DNA of 5,609 nucleotides from a bacterium (GTDB lineage: Bacteria > Patescibacteriota > Minisyncoccia > Phycocordibacterales > UBA9973). This document shows, in pieces, positions 1 to 4,713 of the stretch (positions within the stretch are counted from its first letter, which is position 1; every line of letters begins with the position of its first letter). The translations under genes were made by a program, and so were the position numbers. The notes under the pieces were generated by a model. That model made no database searches. It saw only the letters and a list, made by a program, of their open reading frames with translations, and had not been told where the DNA came from. Location of the stretch: positions 1 through 5,609 of the forward strand of contig JAKALJ010000024.1 of assembly GCA_021813175.1 (NCBI GenBank), in the 5' to 3' direction.

Positions 1-301
1 GGGGTAAAATGATCGGCCGCATGCCGGAAATGGTGATATAACCGTCTTTCGTATATACTAGAATTTTGCAGGGCAAACAAAGGCCGATTTTTGCATCCGC
101 CTGTAGAACAGCATAGGCGGACTTTGCGTTACAAAATTCAATAATCTTCATCGGTCCGATTTTAAACCCTTTCTCCTCCAGAGTTTTCTGTACATCATGA
201 ATGTAAAGCACTCGAAAACCAGCCTTAGCTGCTTCTTCCTGTACGGCTGATACCGCAGAATCAAAATCTTTTTCAGTTGTGACGGTGTAATCGAATTCCA
301 T
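1..301 (-). CDS. DUF302 domain protein, C-terminus cut off by window edge
   Basis: Reading the minus strand from an ATG at 301-299 gives 100 codons with no stop before the window ends. The protein begins MEFDYTVTTEKDFDSAVSAV and continues through VLYIHDVQKTLEEKGF, IIEFCNAKSAYAVLQADAKI and GLCLPCKILVY. The succession 'ID/HDV..TL.EKG', 'I.EFCN.K.AY..L.AD..IGL.LPC...V' is the DUF302 signature. DUF302 members are small alpha/beta proteins of roughly 125-130 residues, so about 25-30 C-terminal residues are probably missing. A TAG stop lies in frame nine codons upstream (no ATG, GTG or TTG between), so ATG 301 is the only conventional start. Residues C57, C75 and C78 include a CxxC (C75-L-P-C78) that could be redox-active or metal-binding; that is speculation. 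It is transcribed away from the ZIP gene. The biochemical role of the family is not established. Confidence 0.88.
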   Translation of the reverse strand, partial: MEFDYTVTTEKDFDSAVSAVQEEAAKAGFRVLYIHDVQKTLEEKGFKIGPMKIIEFCNAKSAYAVLQADAKIGLCLPCKILVYTKDGYITISGMRPIILP

Positions 302-333
302 AAATAATTGCTTCTTGGCGTCGAGTTCCTATA

Positions 334-362
334 ATGTTATAAATTTAAATTTTTCTTGTCAA
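334..362 (-). promoter_or_regulatory. sigma70-type promoter for the DUF302 gene
   Basis: On the minus strand there is a perfect -35 box TTGACA (plus-strand 357-362), then exactly 17 nt, then TAACAT (plus-strand 334-339), which matches 4 of 6 positions of TATAAT including the key A2 and T6. Transcription should start near 327, giving a leader of about 25 nt before ATG 301. An AAGAAG at 314-309 (minus strand) is the only weak Shine-Dalgarno-like stretch. This arrangement differs from the leaderless promoters of the plus-strand genes. Confidence 0.65.
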
Positions 363-393
363 AGTAAAGAGCTCTAAAATTTGACAGAAAGTG

Positions 394-399
394 TATAAT
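394..399 (+). promoter_or_regulatory. -10 box of zip, leaderless arrangement
   Basis: A perfect TATAAT at 394-399 is followed by 6 nt (AAAAAT) and then the ATG at 406. Transcription normally begins 6-7 nt after the -10 box, so the mRNA should start at or next to the start codon, with no 5' leader and no Shine-Dalgarno. No good -35 lies at the expected 371-376. A TTGACA at 381-386 is only 7 nt from the -10 and cannot pair with it. The dinucleotide TG directly before TATAAT is also seen at rsmA. This -10 box is the main reason for rejecting the in-frame GTG at 391 as the start. Confidence 0.7.
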
Positions 400-405
400 A
401 AAAAT

Positions 406-1152
406 ATGTCCGTAATAATATTGTTAGGAATCGCCGCCTTTGTATCCACTCTACTGGGAGGATTGTTTGCCCTGAAATTCAGAGACAAACTTCACTTGAT
501 CTTGGGTTTTTCCGCGGGGGCGATCATCGGAGTGGCCTTTTTTGATATATTGCCGGAGGCGATAGAACTCGGAAGTACCAAATACAATGTCTCAATGATA
601 ACTTCTATCGCTGCCTTGGGTTTTGTAGTTTACACCATTCTTGACAGATTTATATTTTTTCATTCTCACGGAAGCGATGAACACGAACATGGAGAAGAAA
701 TACGAAATCACGTTACCGAAAGGGGAATATTGGGCGCGGCCAGCTTGTCCGCCCACAGCTTTTTGGACGGAGCGGCCATCGGGCTGGCTTTCCAGGTATC
801 GGCGGCCGTGGGAGCTATAGTGGCGGTGGCGGTACTGGTGCACGATTTCTCCGACGGAATAAATACAGTGAATCTCGTTTTAAAAAACTCAGGCACCCGT
901 AGACAGGCCCTCCGCTGGCTTTTGACTGACGCAAGCGCTCCGGTACTGGGAGTATCTTCAACTTTGTTTTTTACCGTGCCTGAGAGCGCGTTAGGTCTGA
1001 TTTTGGCGGTCTTTGCCGGATTTTTCCTCTACATAGGAGCTTCGGACCTCCTGCCAGAAAGTCATCACAGTCACCCCACGGTCTGGACTACTTTTGTGAC
1101 AGTTATGGGCATAGCCGTGCTATATGGAGCCATTAAGCTGATTGGTGTATAA
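406..1152 (+). CDS. ZIP-family divalent metal transporter
   Basis: A 248-residue polytopic membrane protein with about eight hydrophobic segments (roughly residues 2-22, 31-49, 62-85, 107-130, 132-156, 170-190, 194-212, 225-246), the ZIP (SLC39) topology. Two ZIP signature helices are visible: HSFLDG at 117-122 and HDFSDG at 146-151, equivalent to the H-x-x-x-E-G motifs that form the binuclear metal site in characterised ZIPs. Here the acidic ligand is Asp (D121, D150) rather than Glu in both. DILPEA (47-52) and DLLPES (214-219) are further family hallmarks. A histidine/acid-rich loop at 86-102 (H86, H88, H93, H95, H102) between TM3 and TM4 is the usual variable metal-binding loop. ZIPs import or equilibrate Zn, Fe or Mn across the cytoplasmic membrane; which metal cannot be read from sequence. 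The start is ATG 406, because the longer GTG-391 frame would translate the -10 box. It ends with TAA and converges on the M23 gene, 89 bp away. Confidence 0.93.
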   Translation: MSVIILLGIAAFVSTLLGGLFALKFRDKLHLILGFSAGAIIGVAFFDILPEAIELGSTKYNVSMITSIAALGFVVYTILDRFIFFHSHGSDEHEHGEEIRNHVTERGILGAASLSAHSFLDGAAIGLAFQVSAAVGAIVAVAVLVHDFSDGINTVNLVLKNSGTRRQALRWLLTDASAPVLGVSSTLFFTVPESALGLILAVFAGFFLYIGASDLLPESHHSHPTVWTTFVTVMGIAVLYGAIKLIGV

Positions 1153-1195
1153 GAAAAAATATTCTGGAACAAAAATTCCTGCGGTATACGTCAGC

Positions 1196-1264
1196 TAGAC
1201 AGGTCTCCGCCGTAACTTTGAAATTATTATTGGAAATCTTTCTATTTTTTCCAGGACCTGTCTA
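1196..1264. repeat. 10-bp inverted repeat between the convergent zip and M23 genes
   Basis: TAGACAGGTC at 1196-1205 is the exact reverse complement of GACCTGTCTA at 1255-1264, separated by 49 nt. The right copy lies inside the last codons of the M23 gene (stop TAG at 1244-1242); the left copy is in the 89-bp gap after zip. RNA from either strand could form a long-looped stem. It is not followed by a clean U-tract, so it is not a convincing intrinsic terminator. The rest of 1153-1241 is AT-rich with only a 4-bp GGAA/TTCC stem near 1166-1179. Confidence 0.35.
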
Positions 1265-2363
1265 CGCCCGGATTCCGCGCCCCATGCACTTCAAAATGCA
1301 AATGCGGACCGGTAGAGCGCCCGGTAGATCCTACATATCCTATAGTCTGTCCCTGGGAAACATTTTCCCCGGTATAAACCGCTATTTTATGCTGATGGGA
1401 GTAAAGAGTTTGGGTACCGTTCGGGTGGTCTATAATTACCAAATTTCCATATCCGCCGTTCCAGCCGGTTCTGGCAAAAGACACTCTTCCGGCGGCTGCG
1501 GCCCGGATAGGGGTCCCTAGAGGCGCGGCCATATCCACTCCGTTATTTGCATGCAGACCTTGAGTCAGCACATACCCGTACACCGGATTTTCATAATAGC
1601 CGGCCAGGTTCTGGAGCGACGGAAGCGAGCTGTAATATTTTATATCTTGAGCGATGCTCTGGTCTAAATTCTTTGCCGGCTGGCTGCCTCCTTCATCCTT
1701 CTGCCCGTTCGGTATCATCAGCTGGTCTCCAGCAGAGAGCTTGGCATTCTCCTGAAGACTATTATACTGAACGATGTCCTGTACGTCCGCCTTGAATTTC
1801 TTGGCAATACTCTGCACTGTATCTCCTTTCTTTACCGTATACTCAATCCCGTTCATGGGCAATATCAGAAGCACGTCTCCGGGCTTTATCACACTCTTTT
1901 TAGTCATATTATTCGCCCATAGAATAGTATTGGAAGACACCCCGAACATTTGGGCAATCTCGGAAATAGAATCTCCGTTTCGGACCACATATATACTTAT
2001 CTGGTCCGGAGAAAAAGTCTCGTTGGGTAGATTTTTAGAAGGTGAATAAAGAGAACTATCTGGCATAAGAGAGTTGCCGTTAATACTGTTTTCTATGGGC
2101 TTAGGGTCCGTTTGAGTATTCAAATCCTTGACTGTCCTTCTGTCAGCCAAAATCTGGGCAGGGGAAATATTGCTCTGTAAAATAGGCATATTTTGCGAAT
2201 TTACAGCGGTCTGGCCCACTCCTGTTTCAGCGGACGCCTTTCGGCCAAAGATGGAATAGATAGAAGAGAAGACGCTGGCGGTTGCTCGGTAAGGAACAAA
2301 AAAGAGCCCTAAGAATATAAAAGGGGGCAGAAAAAGACCGATTATTTTGAGTTTACGCTTTAT
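1242..2363 (-). CDS. Exported LysM-LysM-M23 peptidoglycan peptidase-like protein
   Basis: The first conventional start is GTG at 2219 (325 aa), but the frame stays open upstream to a TGA at 2369-2367, and the added codons encode a textbook signal anchor. It has a basic start (KRKLK), a hydrophobic stretch at about residues 7-24 (IIGLFLPPFIFLGLFFV), then a Ser/Ala-rich region. I therefore extend it to an ATA codon at 2363 (373 aa); no ATG, GTG or TTG exists in the extension, so the exact start is unresolved. In 373-aa numbering: LysM 1 about 124-169 (YVVRNGDSISEIAQMFGVS), LysM 2 about 174-218 (YTVKKGDTVQSIAKKF), and an M23 (LytM-type) domain about 264-361. LysM binds peptidoglycan glycans; M23 enzymes are zinc endopeptidases cutting peptide cross-bridges. 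M23 residues seen are D277 (NGVDMAAPLGTP), H323 (YSHQH) and H354/H356 (GPHLHFEV). The canonical first His of H-x-G-x-D is Asn273, with a His two residues earlier (H271). Activity is therefore uncertain; an amidase-activator role, as in EnvC/NlpD, is possible. Confidence 0.88.
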   Translation of the reverse strand: MKRKLKIIGLFLPPFIFLGLFFVPYRATASVFSSIYSIFGRKASAETGVGQTAVNSQNMPILQSNISPAQILADRRTVKDLNTQTDPKPIENSINGNSLMPDSSLYSPSKNLPNETFSPDQISIYVVRNGDSISEIAQMFGVSSNTILWANNMTKKSVIKPGDVLLILPMNGIEYTVKKGDTVQSIAKKFKADVQDIVQYNSLQENAKLSAGDQLMIPNGQKDEGGSQPAKNLDQSIAQDIKYYSSLPSLQNLAGYYENPVYGYVLTQGLHANNGVDMAAPLGTPIRAAAAGRVSFARTGWNGGYGNLVIIDHPNGTQTLYSHQHKIAVYTGENVSQGQTIGYVGSTGRSTGPHLHFEVHGARNPGVDRSWKK

Positions 2364-2378
2364 AAATCAAACAAGGTA

Positions 2379-2484
2379 TCGTTGGAGCCCTTGGAAGCGC
2401 GACCTTTCCCGGCCTCGGCCGGAGAGCCATTTTACAAGCAAAAAATGCTCTGAAATCCGCCAGCTGGCGGAGGGTTTCCAACGA
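2379..2484. repeat. Intergenic palindromic element: terminal inverted repeats enclosing three hairpins
   Basis: TCGTTGGA (2379-2386) is the exact reverse complement of TCCAACGA (2477-2484), and the pairing can continue with CCC (2388-2390) against GGG (2472-2474). Inside lie three self-complementary units in a row. CCGGCCTCGGCCGG (2409-2422) has 6-bp arms. AGAGC-C-ATTTT (2423-2433) pairs with AAAATGCTCT (2442-2451) as a 10-bp stem with one bulged C and an 8-nt loop. CCGCCAGCTGGCGG (2457-2470) is a perfect 14-nt palindrome. The whole folds on paper as a closing stem with three arms, like a cloverleaf. It is GC-rich compared with the AT-rich DNA around it. It begins only about 15 bp upstream of the M23 ATA codon. 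It could be a non-autonomous mobile repeat or a structured RNA; I favour a repeat because two other palindromic inserts are in the window. Confidence 0.6.
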
Positions 2485-2518
2485 AATTACTGTCGTTTCT
2501 GTGTTTCAGCCGTATATT

Positions 2519-2526
2519 CCTCCTTT
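2519..2526 (-). promoter_or_regulatory. Orphan Shine-Dalgarno-like AAAGGAGG
   Basis: The minus strand reads AAAGGAGG at 2526-2519, a near-complete Shine-Dalgarno, but no ATG, GTG or TTG follows at 5-12 nt; only ATA (2515) or CTG (2509) are at suitable distance. It points towards the M23 gene, whose open frame starts about 150 bp further on without a conventional start. A short ATG frame that includes the motif (2529-2506, 7 codons) ends at once. It may be the original ribosome binding site of the M23 gene, now separated from it by the 2379-2484 element. No real gene is seen in 2485-2607 apart from this. Confidence 0.35.
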
Positions 2527-2607
2527 CATTCAGCCATATAAAAGGTTAGCACAATGATAAGCCAAGTCAAACTCTAATGTGGAAAAGAGGTTGAGTGGCA
2601 AATCGTG

Positions 2608-2616
2608 TGTTATATT
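2608..2616 (+). promoter_or_regulatory. Extended -10 of the helicase gene, leaderless arrangement
   Basis: TGT-TATATT (TG at 2608-2609, -10 hexamer 2611-2616) is an extended -10 element matching TATAAT at 5 of 6 positions. Six nt (GGACTT) separate it from ATG 2623, the same spacing as at zip and rsmA, so the transcript should begin at the start codon. The TTGAGT at 2591-2596 is 14 nt upstream, too short for an optimal -35, but an extended -10 can work without one. Confidence 0.62.
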
Positions 2617-2622
2617 GGACTT

Positions 2623-4671
2623 ATGCAAAACCAAGACCACTTGGCGGAATTAAATGAAAAGCAAAAAGAAGCGGCTACTCATACCAAAGGGCCGCTTTTG
2701 ATCGTGGCCGGAGCGGGAGCGGGTAAGACCAAGACCATCACTCACCGCATAGTGAACTTGATAAAACAAGGAGTGCCGCCAGAACAGATTCTGGCCGTTA
2801 CTTTTACCAACAAAGCGGCCAGAGAAATGCGCGGACGCGTCCTTGCTGAAATAGAAAAGAATGCAAGAGGGCAGGATACTGTGCCATTCATCAGCACCTT
2901 CCATTCGCTTGGAGCGCAGATTATCAAGGAAAATGCCCGGTCGCTCGGTTTCACTCGCCATTTCACCATCTTAGACGAAGGCGATTCCACGGGAATGGTC
3001 AAGGACGCGCTGAAGGAACTCGGATATGACCCTAAAGAATACGAACCGCGCCGGATTAAGGGGATTATTAGCCGAGAGAAAGGGAATTTCGCCGATTTGG
3101 AAGAATACAAAGAACGGCCAGACCGCTTGGCAAGAGTGACCGGGCAGGTTTGGGAACTCTATGAGATAAAAAAAGCCAAAGAAAACAGTCTGGATTTTGA
3201 CGATTTGCTCCTGATGCCGGTTCAGTTTTTGCAAAGAGACGACCGAGCGAGAAAAAAATATCAGGAAAAATGGAAATACATCCATATTGATGAGTATCAA
3301 GACACGAACGAGGCGCAGTATCTGCTCTCAAAAATTTTAGCGGAAAAGCATCAGAATGTTTGCGCGGTGGGAGATGCCGATCAAAATATTTACAGTTGGC
3401 GGGGAGCCGACCTAAAAAATATTTTGAGTTTTGAGAAAGATTATCCAACAGCCAAAATCGTTCTTCTGGAAGAAAACTATCGTTCCACCCAAAACATCCT
3501 GGAAGCAGCTAACCAGGTGATTAAGAAAAACAAATTTCGGCCGAAGAAAAATTTATTCACTAAAAATATTGCTGGAGAAAAAATTTCCCTGTACGCGGCC
3601 TTGGATGAAACGGATGAAGCGGATTTCGTGGCTACAAAAATTCTGGAGATTCTGGATAGAGGGATGGGTACTGCTTTTTTCCATGGTCTGGCCTCGCCCG
3701 CCGTCCGTCAAAGTTTCGGACGGCGGGCGAGGGGAACCGAGGACCTGGGAAAAAGCAGTACCCATCCCTCTATCAGTCTTTCGGAAATTGCCATTCTATA
3801 CCGCACCAATTTCCAATCGCGAGCCCTGGAGGAAGCGATGCTCCGTTACAACATTCCGTATCAGGTGCTGGGAGTGAAATTCTTTGAAAGACGCGAAGTA
3901 AAAGACACACTGGCATATCTGCGGGCCGCTCTGAATCCCGACAGTCTCTCGGATATCCGGCGGATAATAAATTTTCCGAGAAGAGGGGTGGGCAAAGTAA
4001 CTTTGGCCAAAATTTTTGCTGGAGAAAAAAATACTCTGCCGGAAAAAATAAAAGCAAAGATTGCCCTCTTTTACAAACTCTTGGAAGAAATCGCAGAAAA
4101 AATTCGTACGGAAAAGCCGAGCGCGGTGATTAAATTCACGGTAAAAAAATCCGGCATAGAGGCGGAGCTTTCGAGTGGCACGGAAGAAGAGGCGGAGCGC
4201 CTGGAAAACATCAAAGAGCTGGCCACTCTCGCCCTAAAATACGACCAGATGCCTCCGGGCGAAGGAATGGAAAAATTGTTGGAGGAAGCCGCTTTGGCCA
4301 GTGACCAAGATAGCTTGAAAAATAAAGGTGAAACAGAAAACAAGAGCTCGGTAAAATTGATGACTGTGCATGCGGCCAAGGGTTTGGAATTTGAAGACGT
4401 ATTCATCACCGGACTGGAGCAAGGTCTCTTTCCAAACGAACGAGATGGAGAAGAGTCTTCCGGCTGGCGAAAGGCGGAAGACGCCGAAGAAGAACGCCGG
4501 CTTTTCTATGTCGCTCTTACTCGAGCCAAGAAAAAGTTGTATCTTTCCTACGCGAATTACCGCACCATCTTCGGCTCCCGCTCCATAAACGCCCCGTCAG
4601 AATTTATCTACGATATTCCGGGAAATCTGATAGAACAGGAAGGAGAGAAAGTAAGAACTATTTACTTGTAA
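2623..4671 (+). CDS. pcrA: UvrD/PcrA-type superfamily 1 ATP-dependent DNA helicase with a 40-residue palindrome-encoded insert
   Basis: A 682-residue 3'-5' DNA helicase of the UvrD/PcrA/Rep family, which unwinds DNA in repair and replication restart. The SF1A motifs appear in order: Q motif LNEKQKEA (10-17), Walker A GAGAGKT (30-36), motif Ia AVTFTNKAAREM (58-69), Ib TFHSLG (92-97), Walker B/motif II IDEYQDTN (222-229), motif III VGDADQNIYSWRGAD (249-263), motif IV region ENYRST (284-289), motif V MTVHAAKGLEFEDVF (580-594) and motif VI ERRLFYVALTRAKKKL (624-639). All look intact. Residues 345-384 are encoded by a 120-bp palindromic insert between KILEIL and SLSEIAILYRTNFQSR, two parts that normally lie close together at the start of domain 2A. 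The protein ends 43 residues after motif VI, so the flexible tail and Tudor-like RNA polymerase-binding domain of typical PcrA (about 720-740 aa) are absent. Start ATG 2623 is chosen over GTG 2605 because the latter would translate the -10 box. PcrA, UvrD and Rep cannot be told apart with certainty. Confidence 0.95.
   Translation: MQNQDHLAELNEKQKEAATHTKGPLLIVAGAGAGKTKTITHRIVNLIKQGVPPEQILAVTFTNKAAREMRGRVLAEIEKNARGQDTVPFISTFHSLGAQIIKENARSLGFTRHFTILDEGDSTGMVKDALKELGYDPKEYEPRRIKGIISREKGNFADLEEYKERPDRLARVTGQVWELYEIKKAKENSLDFDDLLLMPVQFLQRDDRARKKYQEKWKYIHIDEYQDTNEAQYLLSKILAEKHQNVCAVGDADQNIYSWRGADLKNILSFEKDYPTAKIVLLEENYRSTQNILEAANQVIKKNKFRPKKNLFTKNIAGEKISLYAALDETDEADFVATKILEILDRGMGTAFFHGLASPAVRQSFGRRARGTEDLGKSSTHPSISLSEIAILYRTNFQSRALEEAMLRYNIPYQVLGVKFFERREVKDTLAYLRAALNPDSLSDIRRIINFPRRGVGKVTLAKIFAGEKNTLPEKIKAKIALFYKLLEEIAEKIRTEKPSAVIKFTVKKSGIEAELSSGTEEEAERLENIKELATLALKYDQMPPGEGMEKLLEEAALASDQDSLKNKGETENKSSVKLMTVHAAKGLEFEDVFITGLEQGLFPNERDGEESSGWRKAEDAEEERRLFYVALTRAKKKLYLSYANYRTIFGSRSINAPSEFIYDIPGNLIEQEGEKVRTIYL
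3655..3774. repeat. 120-bp in-frame palindromic element inside the helicase gene
   Basis: The first 25 nt (3655-3679, GATAGAGGG...CTTTTT) are the perfect reverse complement of the last 25 (3750-3774). Inside, CCTCGCCCGCCGTCCG (3692-3707) pairs perfectly with CGGACGGCGGGCGAGG (3717-3732) around a 9-nt loop TCAAAGTTT. The intervening arms (3680-3691 and 3733-3749) are recognisably related (CCATGGTC/TGG against the complement CCCAGGTCCTCGG), but the left one is shorter, as if it had lost bases. The length is 120 bp, exactly 40 codons, and the helicase frame is preserved. The plus-strand interior has no stop in any of the three frames except a TAG at 3657-3659 on the border. No clear target-site duplication is seen. 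The encoded peptide, rich in G, R, S and P, matches nothing in the helicase family. Confidence 0.9.
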
Positions 4672-4687
4672 TAGTAAAACTCTTTTT
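4661..4687 (+). terminator. Weak hairpin plus T-run at the end of the helicase gene
   Basis: TTTACT (4661-4666) and AGTAAA (4673-4678) can form a 6-bp stem across the helicase stop codon (TAA 4669-4671), followed by a run of five T at 4683-4687. The stem has a single G-C pair, so termination would be weak. A further TTTACT at 4695-4700, just before the rsmA -10, offers an alternative partner for AGTAAA. Confidence 0.25.
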
Positions 4688-4701
4688 AGCATACTTTACT
4701 G

Positions 4702-4707
4702 TATAAT
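4702..4707 (+). promoter_or_regulatory. -10 box of rsmA, leaderless arrangement
   Basis: A perfect TATAAT at 4702-4707 is followed by exactly 6 nt (ATTTTT) and ATG 4714. The context TGTATAATATTTTTATG closely parallels TGTATAATAAAAATATG at zip. There is no Shine-Dalgarno before the ATG. No clear -35 is visible at 4679-4684. It implies rsmA can be transcribed separately from the helicase gene although only 42 bp separate them. Confidence 0.7.
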
Positions 4708-4713
4708 ATTTTT

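Noticed and set aside
381..399. TTGACA (381-386) plus TATAAT (394-399) as one promoter
   Set aside because: The spacer is only 7 nt, so the two boxes cannot be contacted together by sigma70.
391..405. GTG at 391 as the start of the ZIP gene (five extra residues)
   Set aside because: These codons contain the TATAAT -10 box; ATG 406 lies where a leaderless transcript would begin.
2367..2369. UGA read as glycine, which would extend the M23 frame through this TGA
   Set aside because: rsmA ends at a TGA exactly where the family's C-terminus is expected, so the standard code fits; no glycine-coding UGA is needed in any conserved gene.
2379..2484. CRISPR array or simple intrinsic terminator
   Set aside because: There are no regularly spaced direct repeats, and no T-run follows the hairpins on either strand; the three-hairpin layout within inverted repeats is different.
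2506..2529. A seven-codon minus-strand frame (MKGGIYG) as a leader peptide
   Set aside because: It contains the Shine-Dalgarno-like motif itself, has no ribosome site of its own and ends at once; there are no attenuator features.
2347..2541. A plus-strand TTG-initiated 64-codon frame over the intergenic element
   Set aside because: It reads straight through the palindromes, has no ribosome site or -10 at its start, and has no recognisable domain. It looks like an accidental frame of a structured repeat.
2605..2622. GTG at 2605 as the start of the helicase gene
   Set aside because: The added codons are the extended -10 box and spacer; ATG 2623 fits the family N-terminus and the 6-nt rule.
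3553..3765. Minus-strand frame overlapping the helicase insert as a separate gene
   Set aside because: It is open because the element is palindromic; outside the element it is antisense to conserved helicase codons and has no start signals.
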